Shown one piece after another: positions 8,826 to 18,381 of a stretch of DNA of 64,000 bases. The translations under genes and the position numbers were made by a program. The stretch is from Proteus cibi. GTDB lineage: Bacteria > Pseudomonadota > Gammaproteobacteria > Enterobacterales > Enterobacteriaceae. Position 1 is the first letter of the stretch, and each line of letters opens with the position of its first letter. The notes beneath the pieces were generated by a model. It did no database searches. It was not told where the DNA came from and worked only from the letters and a program-made list of their open reading frames with translations. The DNA is taken from the NCBI RefSeq assembly GCF_003144405.1, contig NZ_PENW01000010.1:153894-217893 (forward strand), in the 5' to 3' direction.

Positions 8826-8841
8826 TAGCATACGTTTCCGG
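8826..8841 (+). promoter_or_regulatory. Candidate PurR operator of pyrC
   Basis: TAGCATACGTTTCCGG matches the PurR consensus ACGCAAACGTTTGCGT at 11 of 16 positions. It shares the ACGTTTCCG half with my recollection of the E. coli pyrC operator. It lies directly upstream of a TTGACT hexamer at 8844-8849, so bound repressor would block the promoter. Purine control of pyrC through PurR is known in E. coli; here it is inferred. Confidence 0.55.
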
Positions 8842-8906
8842 CTTGACTATCTAGTCCAATCCAATCCTTGATCTTTCGATTTTCCTAAGACACACGGAGC
8901 CGGTAT

Positions 8907-9959
8907 ATGACCACTGCACAACCTATCACCCTCACTATTCGCCGCCCTGATGATTGGCATGTTCACTTTCGTGATGATGACATGCTAAAAACTGTTGTTC
9001 CTTATACCAGTCGTTACTTTGGCAGAGCTATTGTCATGCCAAACCTTGTTCCACCGGTTACAACAATTGAAGCTGCTCGCACTTACCGTGATCGCATCAA
9101 AGCCGCTATTCCTGCCACAGATAACTTCGAACCGTTAATGACTTGCTATTTAACAGATAGCACACAGCCTTCAGAAGTCGAACAAGGTTTCTTACAAGGT
9201 GTTTTTACTGCTTGTAAACTTTATCCTGCAAATGCAACAACTAACTCAAGCCATGGTGTATCTGATATTACAAAGATTTATCCGATCTTAAGTGTGATGG
9301 AAAAAATCGGCATGCCATTGCTGATCCATGGCGAAGTCACGGCTTCAAGTATTGATATTTTTGATAGAGAAGCACGTTTCATTGATAGCGTTATGTCTCC
9401 TGTACGTAAACAATTTCCTGAGCTAAAGATTGTTTTTGAACACATTACAACTAAAGAAGCCGCTCAGTATGTATTAGAAGGAAATGAATTTCTCGGTGCC
9501 ACCATTACTCCGCAACATTTAATGTTTAACCGCAATCATATGTTGGTTGGTGGTGTAAAACCTCACCTCTATTGCTTACCTATTCTTAAACGTAACGTTC
9601 ACCAAGAAGCACTAAGAGAAGCGGTTGCATCAGGAAATTCTCGCTTTTTCTTAGGTACAGATTCTGCCCCTCACTTACAACATCGCAAAGAATCATCTTG
9701 TGGTTGTGCTGGGGTATTTAATGCACCAACTGCACTGGCAGCTTACGCAACCGTATTTAAAGAACTCAATGTATTACAACACTTTGAAGCATTCTGTTCT
9801 CTAAATGGCCCTCGTTTTTATGGTTTACCCGTTAATGAAGGAACCATCACATTAACTGAAAAAGCGGTTGAAGCTCCAGCACAAATCCTTTGTGGTAATG
9901 AAGCACTGATCCCGTTCTTAGCAAATGAAAATATTCATTGGGATATCACTGTCGATTAA
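8907..9959 (+). CDS. pyrC: Dihydroorotase (type II, PyrC)
   Basis: A 350-residue zinc amidohydrolase that closes carbamoyl aspartate to dihydroorotate, the third step of pyrimidine synthesis. The length is typical (E. coli 348). Visible active-site elements are HVHFRDDD (metal histidines), [14 protein letters not shown] (the lysine carboxylated to bridge the metals), LLIHGEV, FEHITT, and the catalytic aspartate in FLGTDSAPH. The mobile-loop and substrate region ([12 protein letters not shown]) is also present. A GGAG lies 10 bases before the ATG. The gene is monocistronic with a terminator after it and a PurR-like operator before it. Confidence 0.97.
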   Translation: MTTAQPITLTIRRPDDWHVHFRDDDMLKTVVPYTSRYFGRAIVMPNLVPPVTTIEAARTYRDRIKAAIPATDNFEPLMTCYLTDSTQPSEVEQGFLQGVFTACKLYPANATTNSSHGVSDITKIYPILSVMEKIGMPLLIHGEVTASSIDIFDREARFIDSVMSPVRKQFPELKIVFEHITTKEAAQYVLEGNEFLGATITPQHLMFNRNHMLVGGVKPHLYCLPILKRNVHQEALREAVASGNSRFFLGTDSAPHLQHRKESSCGCAGVFNAPTALAAYATVFKELNVLQHFEAFCSLNGPRFYGLPVNEGTITLTEKAVEAPAQILCGNEALIPFLANENIHWDITVD

Positions 9960-9983
9960 TCCTCCCCCTTGATATTTATCTAA

Positions 9984-10024
9984 AATGCACCATATAACAT
10001 TTGTTCGACTGTTAATGGTGCATT
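9984..10024 (+). terminator. Probable terminator after pyrC
   Basis: AATGCACCAT/ATGGTGCATT form a ten-base-pair stem around a 21-base loop, then ACTCTTTTATC. The loop is long, so the call is moderate. Confidence 0.6.
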
Positions 10025-10170
10025 ACTCTTTTATCAGAGCCAGCACACATTTTTTTGTAATAACAAAAATTTATCTTTGTAATCACGATAAATCTCGTAT
10101 ACTGAAAAGTAACCACTTTGTGTGGGCGCTTCTCTCTTAGTCAAAACCGGTTGTATGATTAGGAGGTATT

Positions 10171-10425
10171 ATGAGTAGAAAAAATGAAGTTATTCAGACA
10201 CATCCTGTTGTAGGCTGGGACATCAGTACCGTTGACATCTACGATGCCATGATGTTGCGTTTACATTATCTTCCTGAAAACGAACATCATCCAGAAAACG
10301 CAGTTGTAGATAAGACACTTTGGCTCACAACAGATATCGCGAAGCAGTTGATTCATATTCTTCAAGCAGGTATTGATAAAATTGAGTCATCTGAAGATTC
10401 TGTTACAGACAACACCAAGCATTAA
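10171..10425 (+). CDS. bssS: Biofilm regulator BssS
   Basis: An 84-residue soluble protein. NEVIQTHPVVGWDISTVD, then YDAMMLRLHYL, then TLWLTTDIAKQLIHILQAGI match E. coli BssS (YceP) nearly position for position. BssS is reported to affect biofilm formation and indole/AI-2 dependent signalling in E. coli; its biochemical function is unknown. A strong AGGAGG lies six bases before the ATG. In E. coli bssS also lies in the pyrC-mdtG-lpxL neighbourhood, so the order supports conserved synteny. Confidence 0.93.
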   Translation: MSRKNEVIQTHPVVGWDISTVDIYDAMMLRLHYLPENEHHPENAVVDKTLWLTTDIAKQLIHILQAGIDKIESSEDSVTDNTKH

Positions 10426-10458
10426 TAAAAAGATCTAGAAAAGATAGCGAACACAAAG

Positions 10459-10489
10459 CAGGAGTACGTGGTACTCCTGTTCTCATTTT
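10459..10489 (+). terminator. Terminator after bssS
   Basis: AGGAGTAC/GTACTCCT stem with a three-base loop, followed by GTTCTCATTTTATTT. Confidence 0.8.
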
Positions 10490-10716
10490 ATTTCTCTACA
10501 ATCCTCTGTTACATGTTATTTATATCCATATAAACCCGACCTTCTGTATATTAATAATTAGTTATATTAATAAATCAACTTCCATTTAATGAAAAAATAA
10601 TCATAACATTTTTATTCGATATATCTTCAAAAAAAGAGCATATAAGCCGAATTGACATAAAATAAGGTTATCTTTATTTTAATAAATCAAAACAGCTACA
10701 AACAAGGAAGTTATTC

Positions 10717-11319
10717 GTGAAAGTATTAATTATTGACGAATGTTTTTTTACTCGTAATGGTATAAAACATTATTTTTCGAAAAAAAATGTAAGACATGAG
10801 ATAATTGATATATCATCTATACAAGAAGCCAATAATTATATTAATCACTCAATGCCAGATATTATATTTATTGATCTCACAAAATATTGTCGAGAAATAG
10901 CACATTGTCCACATTTGCAACTTTTTTTTATTTCGACAAAAAGCTGTCGGCTTTATCTTTACATTGATGCTAACTACCCAGACAAAGAACGACCTATTGC
11001 ATTGACAAATAACTGTTTTATTCTCCCTAAAAAGATACTTCCTTGGGTGCTTGAAAAGACATCATTGTTTACTTCTCGGTGCCAAGTTTTCTTTCCAACC
11101 TATAAACATTCGTTATGCTCTATTTTTAGTTTACAAGAACAAAAAATTATTAATTATTGGATGAATGAAATACCAAATCATCAAATTGCTAAAAAACTGT
11201 CCATTAGTAGTAGCACAGTATATTCACACAAAAGGCATATTACCGAAAAGATTAATGTGAAAAATCGAATTGAATTATTTTTCATATATAATATTTTAAA
11301 ATACATATATGAGAAATAA
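10717..11319 (+). CDS. LuxR-type regulator with a receiver-like N terminus (RcsA-like)
   Basis: A 200-residue protein starting at GTG with AGGAAG eight bases upstream. The N-terminal 115 residues look like a degenerate receiver: an acidic pair (IIDE) and an aspartate at the phosphorylation position (IFIDL) are present, but the usual MPxxDG after it is absent. The C-terminal 65 residues are a LuxR helix-turn-helix (FSLQEQKIINYWMNEIPNHQ, then IAKKLSISSSTVYSHKRHI). The overall plan and the WM...I.KKL...TVYSHK pattern resemble RcsA and BglJ, which act as RcsB partners. That relation is inferred from layout, not strong identity. The gene is more AT-rich than its neighbours. Confidence 0.7.
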   Translation: MKVLIIDECFFTRNGIKHYFSKKNVRHEIIDISSIQEANNYINHSMPDIIFIDLTKYCREIAHCPHLQLFFISTKSCRLYLYIDANYPDKERPIALTNNCFILPKKILPWVLEKTSLFTSRCQVFFPTYKHSLCSIFSLQEQKIINYWMNEIPNHQIAKKLSISSSTVYSHKRHITEKINVKNRIELFFIYNILKYIYEK

Positions 11320-11393
11320 TCCTATTAAATTTCAATCAAATAAGGAATAGAAGAAAAAAGGAGTCCAATTCCCATTATTACTCACTGTAAATG

Positions 11394-11421
11394 AGGTGGC
11401 TAATAGGCGTGTTTGCCACCT
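11394..11421 (+). terminator. Hairpin after the LuxR-type regulator
   Basis: AGGTGGC/GCCACCT stem with a 14-base loop followed by TAAATTTATTA. It is a weak terminator in the right place. Confidence 0.5.
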
Positions 11422-11530
11422 TAAATTTATTATAATATTATGTATGTAGGGTACATATGATATTAAAATAATTAAACTAATAGCGCCCTATCTTATACAA
11501 GATATAACGTAAAACTGATTTGTAGGGCAA

Positions 11531-11564
11531 TCACTTCACTCTTCTTTAATAGAGAGTGAAGTGA
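11531..11564 (-). terminator. Terminator after ttrA
   Basis: TCACTTCACTCT/AGAGTGAAGTGA, a 12-base-pair stem just past the ttrA stop codon. The T tract after it on the minus strand is poor. Confidence 0.6.
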
Positions 11565-11588
11565 TGATTTAAAATATCAATTTGATAA

Positions 11589-14500
11589 TTAAGCGATGCG
11601 CTCAATCTTAGCAGGTAAACCTTGACGCACAGATGCACCCGATACCCAATCTAACCACGTATTAGTAATTTGACGTGTAGGATCAGCAAACCCTAAATCA
11701 TTCAGGTTGATACCGCTGCCAATACCTTTATCCATCGGTAATGGTTGTTCATCTAAGTAATGCTGACGAGAGCCTAACTCTTGATGCCCATATCCATGTT
11801 CAATCGCTAGAACGCCAGGCATTACGCCATCAAGTAAGCTAATTTCAGCTTCAACTTGTCCACCAGGTGTCACAATGCGAACTTTATCACCATGATTAAC
11901 ACCCCATTTTTTACCATCTTGAGGATTAATTGCGACTAAATTACTCGGTTTTACCATTCTTAAACGCTGGATCATGCTGGTTGAACTGCTCACCACATGA
12001 GACTTAAAGGACATTAATTTTAATGGCCACTGCTCTTCAGGATAGTGTTGATGAATATCACTACCATCCGATAAACGTGGTGGATAATAAGTTGGGCAAC
12101 CACTATAACGTTCACCTGTTATTGCATGATGATTTTTCGCAACCTCTTCATTCCAAATCTGTAATGGCTTTTTCCACTGTGGTCCAGTTTCATCACCATT
12201 CCATGCTTTTTCATAAGGTGCAAAACGACCCCCTCGTGTATAGATATACGCAACTTGAAGGACTTCTTCATTTTTTAACGTTGAGGTTATTGCAGGTAAA
12301 ATACGGTCTACACCACTCAATAAAATATCTTCATTGGTTGCTGGTGCAACAGGTTTTTCTCCCATAAATGCCATATTGGCTGCAACACGTAAATAATAGT
12401 CTTCTGCACTATTGATTGGATAGAAGTTACCCTCCATATCTTCAATCGCTTTTTCACCAAAACCGGGTAAATCTAAAGCTTTTGCCACAGCGATGCAGAA
12501 TGTTTCCATTGAAATTGGCTGCCCTTCTGCGGTTTTTGCAACACGAGGTTCAATAATCGGCCAGCGCGCTGTACTTGCTTTAGTTTGAACACCAGACCAA
12601 GGCGCACTAAATCCCCAGCTTTCAAAGTTATGCGTATCTGGAACAATATAATCCGCCAACGCAGTGGTTTCATTCATAAAAGCATCAATACCAATAATTA
12701 AAGGTAAATGCTTAGGATCTTTCAAGCGTTCTTCCATCACTTGGCGAATACCCGCAATCCCATATATAGGGTTGGTCATATTCGTTATCCATGCTTTTAA
12801 TGAATAAGGATAACCGGCTAATGCGGAGCCTAACTGTTCAGTTAATTGTCCTGCAGCAAACGGATACCAAGGTGCTTTGGCTGGGTATGGAGATTCGCCT
12901 TTCTCTACACGCTCACGGTACTCATCAGATTTTTCATAAGCGGCTTTACTGCGTGATAACACCATACCTTTTGGTTTAACTTTACCTTTAAAGCTATCCA
13001 TTTTGTAACATGGGCCATCGGTTGCACCATTAAACTTACCGCCACCAACAGATACCCCACCTTTAAGGTTTAAGTTACCGATTAGCGCATTAAGCATAAT
13101 CACGCTCCACGCGGTATAGAAACCATTCCCACCCATCATGCCGCCATGAGAGATCACCGCAGCTTTTCGGCCATAAGCGGTAAATTCTCGACCTAATGCA
13201 ACAATTGTTGTTTCTGGTACTTTACAGCGCTCACTATATTCTGCCAGTGTCATACGTTTAGCGGCTTCATCAAGTAATTGGAAGCTCGATTTTACGGTAA
13301 CTTCAGCACCTGTTTTTAATGTAACTTTATGCGTTGCAAACAGTTCAGCACGATCAATTTTTGTTGCTGGTGTTAATTCACCCTCACGTGAGAGAACCAA
13401 GTTGACTTCTTCCCCCTCAGCAACATCATTAAAATGTGCAGTGGTCAGCATTTGCCCTGACAGAGGATGTTTTTCATCACAGATCACAAGGTGAGTCGCA
13501 TTCGTCCAGCTTTTCTCACCCACATTTTTCATTGAAACTTCGCTTGGTACTGACAGATATTCTGCATTATAGCGATTGTTCTCAATGATCCAGCGGATCA
13601 TCCCCATCACCAAAGCCGCATCCGTTCCTGGTTGAACAGGAACCCAATGCCCATGATCGTTGGCTAATGTCGTTGTTAAAGGTAAAGCCGGTGCAACAAC
13701 CACATAATTAAACGAATCTCTCATTCGCGCATTAGCTAACTGACGACCTTGACGCTTAAATGGGTTACCTGATTGTGCTGGTGATGTTCCTAAAAATAGC
13801 GCAAATTCAACGTAATCCCAATCAGGCTTAACGTGGGCGTTCTTATCTAAATCATTCATTAACGCACCCGAGCCAGCACGGTACGCTAATCCACAATAAG
13901 AGCCATGAGCACCAAAGTTTTTACTACCAAATGAGTTTTGAGCAAAGCGACGAATAAACGTATCACGTCCATCATCCCCCGCATTTGTCATCAATAATTG
14001 GTTCGCTTTAGGACCTAAAGCGGGTTGCTTTGGATCAATTAACGTCTCTAAATCACGAATGGCACGTAAACCATCAACATGACCTTCACCAAACAGATCG
14101 CCACCTTCAACAATTTCTTGGATCAACTGCTCAAAACTGATGCGTTTCCATTTACCTTCACCGCGTTTACCCACGCGTTTCATCGGTTCAAGAATACGTG
14201 TTGGGCTATCAAGGCTTTCCATCATAGTGGCACCACGAGCACAAGCCGTAGAGCGATTTTCTAAACCGCTTTCCCCCCCCATTTTTTCAAATGCTTCTTT
14301 AATTGGCATGTTATAGCCAAAATGATGATCATGAGAAAGTGGGTGATAAGGATTACCTGCAATACGTAAAACTTTATTATTTGCTCTATCAACACGAGCA
14401 CGCACACCGCATTGTGTCCAGCAACCAAAACATTGCGTCATACAAACCGATTGATCTGTATTTGCTTGCCATTTTGCGTCTTTGACAACTTTACCTTCAG

Positions 14501-14669
14501 GTAATAAAGAGTTTCCGTTGATCCTATCAAGTGTCACTTTGCCTGATGTGCCATCAACTAAACCATCTATGGCACGTTTAGCAACATCACGGTAGCTGGC
14601 AGCAAATGCGGCAATACCACCGATAACTAACCCACCTTTAAGCCATTGACGTCTTGTAAACTTAGCCAT
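11589..14669 (-). CDS. ttrA: Tetrathionate reductase catalytic subunit TtrA
   Basis: A 1026-residue molybdopterin oxidoreductase that reduces tetrathionate to thiosulfate in the periplasm. The start at 14669 is chosen because AGGAGAG lies six bases upstream and the resulting N terminus is a Tat signal (RRQWLKGG followed by a hydrophobic stretch); six upstream codons are open but lack these. The cysteine cluster for the iron-sulfur centre is CFGCWTQC with a later CARGA. The C-terminal molybdopterin dinucleotide-binding domain occupies the last 150 residues. It is the last gene of ttrBCA; its start overlaps the ttrC stop by eight bases, which indicates translational coupling. Confidence 0.96.
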   Translation of the reverse strand: MAKFTRRQWLKGGLVIGGIAAFAASYRDVAKRAIDGLVDGTSGKVTLDRINGNSLLPEGKVVKDAKWQANTDQSVCMTQCFGCWTQCGVRARVDRANNKVLRIAGNPYHPLSHDHHFGYNMPIKEAFEKMGGESGLENRSTACARGATMMESLDSPTRILEPMKRVGKRGEGKWKRISFEQLIQEIVEGGDLFGEGHVDGLRAIRDLETLIDPKQPALGPKANQLLMTNAGDDGRDTFIRRFAQNSFGSKNFGAHGSYCGLAYRAGSGALMNDLDKNAHVKPDWDYVEFALFLGTSPAQSGNPFKRQGRQLANARMRDSFNYVVVAPALPLTTTLANDHGHWVPVQPGTDAALVMGMIRWIIENNRYNAEYLSVPSEVSMKNVGEKSWTNATHLVICDEKHPLSGQMLTTAHFNDVAEGEEVNLVLSREGELTPATKIDRAELFATHKVTLKTGAEVTVKSSFQLLDEAAKRMTLAEYSERCKVPETTIVALGREFTAYGRKAAVISHGGMMGGNGFYTAWSVIMLNALIGNLNLKGGVSVGGGKFNGATDGPCYKMDSFKGKVKPKGMVLSRSKAAYEKSDEYRERVEKGESPYPAKAPWYPFAAGQLTEQLGSALAGYPYSLKAWITNMTNPIYGIAGIRQVMEERLKDPKHLPLIIGIDAFMNETTALADYIVPDTHNFESWGFSAPWSGVQTKASTARWPIIEPRVAKTAEGQPISMETFCIAVAKALDLPGFGEKAIEDMEGNFYPINSAEDYYLRVAANMAFMGEKPVAPATNEDILLSGVDRILPAITSTLKNEEVLQVAYIYTRGGRFAPYEKAWNGDETGPQWKKPLQIWNEEVAKNHHAITGERYSGCPTYYPPRLSDGSDIHQHYPEEQWPLKLMSFKSHVVSSSTSMIQRLRMVKPSNLVAINPQDGKKWGVNHGDKVRIVTPGGQVEAEISLLDGVMPGVLAIEHGYGHQELGSRQHYLDEQPLPMDKGIGSGINLNDLGFADPTRQITNTWLDWVSGASVRQGLPAKIERIA

Positions 14670-15690
14670 GCTGCACTCTCCTGACAACCCAACGAATACT
14701 TTCTCTAAATAAAATGGTTAACGCTATCCACAATCCAAATGTACCAACAATTGCCATCAGTCCATCATTACCTAGCGTAAACTCATAAGGGTTTGTAATT
14801 ATGTTATATTTTGGAATGTATTGAGCACCCATCAACATTAACCAACGTAATACCCACGCAAGTCCCATTGATACAAATGCCATGATGGTAATAAATGCAA
14901 CCGAACGTGCTTGTTTTGCCATCAAAAGTCCCATCGCGACAGAGATGCCCCATAGTACGATAACGCCCATGGCACTCCACCAGCCAAGACTTCCCATTGC
15001 TAATTGTTCTCTAATTGCTTGACCTGAAATCGTATCGCCAGCAACCCAAAAACCCGTACATACTGCTAATAACATCAGCGAACTCACAAACCACATCGCT
15101 AATTCACGCTGATGTACAGGTTCACGACGTGTACCCAATGCGAGTAATGTCGGTAATACTTGCATTGCACTAAAAAACAGTAGTATTGGTAGCCAGTAGG
15201 TATACAGCACAGGTCTTGCTTTTAAGATAGAAGCTTCACGACCTGTGTATAACAGCAAGCCAATCGCAGTTAATGAACAAGCTAATGCTATCCAACGCGT
15301 TAATTTGTATTCACGTTTCCAGACTAAGCGAACAACCATCGCAGCAAAGTAAAGCATGCTAAATGCTGAGAATAACGGCAGTAATAGCGAGCCCCATGCC
15401 ATCCATGACCACGGTGTTGGATAAGCATAAAAATGCCACACACGTGCTGTTTGGTGTAAATCTGCCGTTAAAGCAAGTGGTGCCGTAATACCGGCAGTGA
15501 CTGCAATAAATACAGCAACTGCTTCTAAACGTTGATTACCTGTACGACCTTTCCAGCACTGCCAGCACGCATAAAGCGTTGCACTACAAGCAATACCGAT
15601 AAAAAAGAAATATTGCACAGCCCAAGGTAACCAAAAATATTCTTGAGGGATCGCGATGACTTCTTGAATTTGAGAAACTTGCGAGATCAT
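14662..15690 (-). CDS. ttrC: Tetrathionate reductase membrane subunit TtrC
   Basis: A 342-residue NrfD-type integral membrane protein with about nine hydrophobic segments. It oxidises the quinol pool and passes electrons to TtrB and TtrA. The start (MISQVSQIQ) has AGGAGG seven bases upstream, and its ATG overlaps the ttrB stop in an ATGA arrangement. The first segment (YFWLPWAVQYFFFIGIACSA) is typical of the family. Downstream coupling to ttrA is by overlap. Confidence 0.94.
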   Translation of the reverse strand: MISQVSQIQEVIAIPQEYFWLPWAVQYFFFIGIACSATLYACWQCWKGRTGNQRLEAVAVFIAVTAGITAPLALTADLHQTARVWHFYAYPTPWSWMAWGSLLLPLFSAFSMLYFAAMVVRLVWKREYKLTRWIALACSLTAIGLLLYTGREASILKARPVLYTYWLPILLFFSAMQVLPTLLALGTRREPVHQRELAMWFVSSLMLLAVCTGFWVAGDTISGQAIREQLAMGSLGWWSAMGVIVLWGISVAMGLLMAKQARSVAFITIMAFVSMGLAWVLRWLMLMGAQYIPKYNIITNPYEFTLGNDGLMAIVGTFGLWIALTILFRESIRWVVRRVQHG

Positions 15691-16430
15691 GAGTGAACCT
15701 CCTGCTGCCATAATGCGGGTTGTCCTTGACCGACTAACGGTTGTACAAATGCATCATCGAGGCCAAGATAGAAAACTTGTGGCAATGTACCGCTTTCTGG
15801 TTTTAATACTTTCAGTTCTTTTTCGTGTGTACGCAGCATTTTGCTGATAGTGCTATCAGGATCTTTCATATCACCGATAATACGCGCACCGCCGACACAA
15901 GATTCCACACACGCAGGCAGTAATCCAACTTCGAGGCGATGTGCACAGAAAGTGCATTTATCTGCTGTTTGTGTTGAGTGATTAATAAAACGTGCATCAT
16001 AAGGACATGCTTGAACACAATAAGCACAACCAACACAACGTTCATTATCAACAACAACAATGCCGTCTTTACGTTGAAAAGTCGCTTGAACAGGGCAAAC
16101 AGGTACACAAGGTGGTTCATCACAATGGTTACACAATCTAGGCAGTAAGACGTTGGTTATCCCCTCTTGCCCCTTGATAGCAACCTGATATTGGTTTACT
16201 GTCGTCCTAAATTGTCCTTGAGGAGTCTGATTTTCAATATTACAGCTTACTGTACAGGACTGGCACCCTACACAACGGCGTAAATCAATCAGCATTCCGT
16301 AACGTTTATCTTCCGAGCCTTCACGACGCTCAGGTGATAATTTAATGCTGGCTTCAGCTAAAGGAACTATTGAAGCACCCGCAGTAAGGACCCCTAATTG
16401 TTGTAAAAATTTTCGTTTTCCAAGATCCAT
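15687..16430 (-). CDS. ttrB: Tetrathionate reductase iron-sulfur subunit TtrB
   Basis: A 247-residue ferredoxin-like electron-transfer subunit with four cysteine clusters for four [4Fe-4S] centres: CVGCQSCTVSC, CNHCDEPPCVPVC, CVGCAYCVQAC and CTFCAHRLEVGLLPACVESC. The start at 16430 has GGAGA seven bases upstream. The N terminus GKRKFLQQLGVLTAGASIV is a Tat signal with Lys-Arg in place of the usual Arg-Arg; the Salmonella TtrB signal is a known natural example of the same exception. It is the first gene of ttrBCA and divergent from ttrSR. Confidence 0.95.
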   Translation of the reverse strand: MDLGKRKFLQQLGVLTAGASIVPLAEASIKLSPERREGSEDKRYGMLIDLRRCVGCQSCTVSCNIENQTPQGQFRTTVNQYQVAIKGQEGITNVLLPRLCNHCDEPPCVPVCPVQATFQRKDGIVVVDNERCVGCAYCVQACPYDARFINHSTQTADKCTFCAHRLEVGLLPACVESCVGGARIIGDMKDPDSTISKMLRTHEKELKVLKPESGTLPQVFYLGLDDAFVQPLVGQGQPALWQQEVHS

Positions 16431-16546
16431 ATTTGTCTCCAGCATCACTCAATAACACAATCTCACTATGAGTGAAGGAAATAGAAATTAAAAAGTATGT
16501 GTTTTGTTATAAGTGCATTGTAAAAACTACAGAAGACAACACCTAT

Positions 16547-16560
16547 TGTGGTTTACCACA
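16547..16560. promoter_or_regulatory. Inverted repeat in the ttrB-ttrS intergenic region
   Basis: TGTGG-TTTA-CCACA, centred 123 bases from the ttrB start and 54 bases from the ttrS start. It is a candidate binding site for TtrR or another regulator. The TtrR recognition sequence is not known to me, so the assignment is open. Confidence 0.4.
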
Positions 16561-16574
16561 TACCAAGTGCGAAC

Positions 16575-16588
16575 TTGATCCAAGACAA
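16575..16588. promoter_or_regulatory. Candidate FNR site for ttrBCA
   Basis: TTGAT-CCAA-GACAA matches the FNR consensus TTGATNNNNATCAA at 8 of 10 informative positions, with one perfect half. Salmonella ttrBCA requires FNR as well as TtrRS, so a site in this region is expected. Confidence 0.55.
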
Positions 16589-16607
16589 TATTTAACATTA
16601 GATATTT

Positions 16608-18371
16608 ATGACGATAAAACAGACAATTGGGATAAGAAATGCAGTAAGTATTGGGTTATTACTGCTCTTTTTTGTACTTCCTCTACAAGCCACAGCAAAA
16701 GAGTGGACAATCGGTGTTTTAGCACTACGTGGTGATGCAACCACGCAAAGACATTGGCATCCACTTGTTGACACATTAAATGAACAGTTTCCGTCAGAAA
16801 ACTTTGTGTTAATACCGTTAAATCTGGAGGAGATGAAGTTAGCGGTTGCGAAAAAAAGTGTTGATTTCTTACTCACAAATCCGGCGCAATTTGTTCAATT
16901 AGATAATGCTTTTCCATTACGTTGGTTGCTCTCCTTACGCTCCGGCTATGAACCTGATAACACAACACGAAATGTCATCGGTAGCCTCATTCTTGTGCGG
17001 AATGATAGCCCGATGACGTCTGCTCATGACTTGATCGGAAAACGTGTTGGTGCCATTGCGCCTGATGCCTTTGGTGGCTATCTCTTAGGTTACAAAGCGC
17101 TACGAGAAAAAGGTATTGATCCTGATAAAGATTTCACATTACGTTTCACTGGTTTTCCGGCTGATGCATTACTTTATCTCTTACGAGATAAAGATATTAA
17201 CGCGGCAATCATTCCCGTCTGTTTACTGGAAAATATGGATAGTGAGGGGCTTATTCGTAAAAGTGATTACCGCCCCTTGATTTCCTACCAAACCAATGCC
17301 CCTTGTTTAACCAGTACACCGCTCTACCCTAATTGGTCATTTGCAGCGCTAGATACCGTTCCTGATGAGCTCGTTGATAAAGTGACACGTGTTTTACTCA
17401 CCGATGAGAGTAAACCGATGAAATGGGGTGCTCCTGCTTCACATACACAAGTTGAAAATTTATTAAGGGAAGTCAACCAACATCCACGACAAAGACAGCT
17501 TTGGCAAGATGCACAAAGCTGGGCTATTCAACACCGATTTATTATTGGTCTTTCATTGGCGGCTATCCTTTTCCTTATCCTAAACCAAGTCTGGGTCAGC
17601 TATTTAGTTAGACGTCGCAGCCGACAATTAGAACAGGCACATAATCGATTAAGACAGCAAAAAGAAGAATTAGAACTGGCTCAACGTTTAAATATCTTGG
17701 GAGAGATGGCATCAGGGTTTGCTCATGAACTTAATCAACCACTTTCGGCAATTAAAAGCTATGCACAAGGGAGCGTTATTCGCCTGAAAAAAGAGAATGA
17801 ATCACACCCTTTGCTACCTGCATTGCAACAAATAGATAAGCAAGCACAACGCGGTGCTGATATCATTAGAAATCTACGTTTATGGGTTGGAAAACAGACA
17901 CCTAACACCGAGACAATTTTGCTTTCTCACCAAAATATTGCGGAATGTGTTCAACATATTTGGAAACTTTTACGCGTAGAAGATAAATACCCTCAGGTTT
18001 CACTGAAAATTGATATTAATGAACAAGATACCTTATGTTTACCTGAAACCTTATTAGAGCAGATTTTATCGAATTTAATTACCAATAGCCTGCAAGCCGG
18101 TGCGAAGAACCTGAAAATTAGCACACATAAAGCACCTGATAGATTGCTTGTAGTGATTGAAGATGATGCTGGCGGAATGAGCCATAGCCAGCTAGAACAG
18201 CCCTTTTCCCCATTCCACACAACAAAAACGGAAGGACTTGGATTAGGTTTAGTGATCTGCCAGCGATTGTTACTTTCTCAAGGCGCGGATATTCACATTG
18301 AAAATCAGCAAAACGAACAAAATAACATCGGATTAAAAATCACACTTATTTTCCCTAACAACAATAAATAA
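16608..18371 (+). CDS. ttrS: Tetrathionate sensor histidine kinase TtrS
   Basis: A 587-residue sensor. A signal peptide (LLLLFFVLPLQATA) leads into a periplasmic PhnD-like binding domain (about residues 30-300; KEWTIGVLALRGDA, VDFLLTNPAQFV). One transmembrane helix (FIIGLSLAAILFLILNQVWV) and a short coiled coil follow. The kinase core has the H box FAHELNQPLSAIKSYAQ, the N box NLITNSLQAGA, and G boxes DDAGGM and GLGLGLVIC. It is expected to detect tetrathionate in the periplasm and phosphorylate TtrR. The ribosome binding site before the ATG is weak. Ten bases separate it from ttrR. Confidence 0.92.
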   Translation: MTIKQTIGIRNAVSIGLLLLFFVLPLQATAKEWTIGVLALRGDATTQRHWHPLVDTLNEQFPSENFVLIPLNLEEMKLAVAKKSVDFLLTNPAQFVQLDNAFPLRWLLSLRSGYEPDNTTRNVIGSLILVRNDSPMTSAHDLIGKRVGAIAPDAFGGYLLGYKALREKGIDPDKDFTLRFTGFPADALLYLLRDKDINAAIIPVCLLENMDSEGLIRKSDYRPLISYQTNAPCLTSTPLYPNWSFAALDTVPDELVDKVTRVLLTDESKPMKWGAPASHTQVENLLREVNQHPRQRQLWQDAQSWAIQHRFIIGLSLAAILFLILNQVWVSYLVRRRSRQLEQAHNRLRQQKEELELAQRLNILGEMASGFAHELNQPLSAIKSYAQGSVIRLKKENESHPLLPALQQIDKQAQRGADIIRNLRLWVGKQTPNTETILLSHQNIAECVQHIWKLLRVEDKYPQVSLKIDINEQDTLCLPETLLEQILSNLITNSLQAGAKNLKISTHKAPDRLLVVIEDDAGGMSHSQLEQPFSPFHTTKTEGLGLGLVICQRLLLSQGADIHIENQQNEQNNIGLKITLIFPNNNK

Positions 18372-18381
18372 CGGAGAAAAA

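Noticed and set aside
12023..14485. Several 60-114-codon frames antisense to or shifted within ttrA
   Set aside because: Shadows of a strongly supported gene; none has its own ribosome site and recognisable content.
16472..16735. 87-codon frame in the ttrB-ttrS intergenic region
   Set aside because: It overlaps the start and signal peptide of ttrS and the regulatory sites; composition and start context do not support it.
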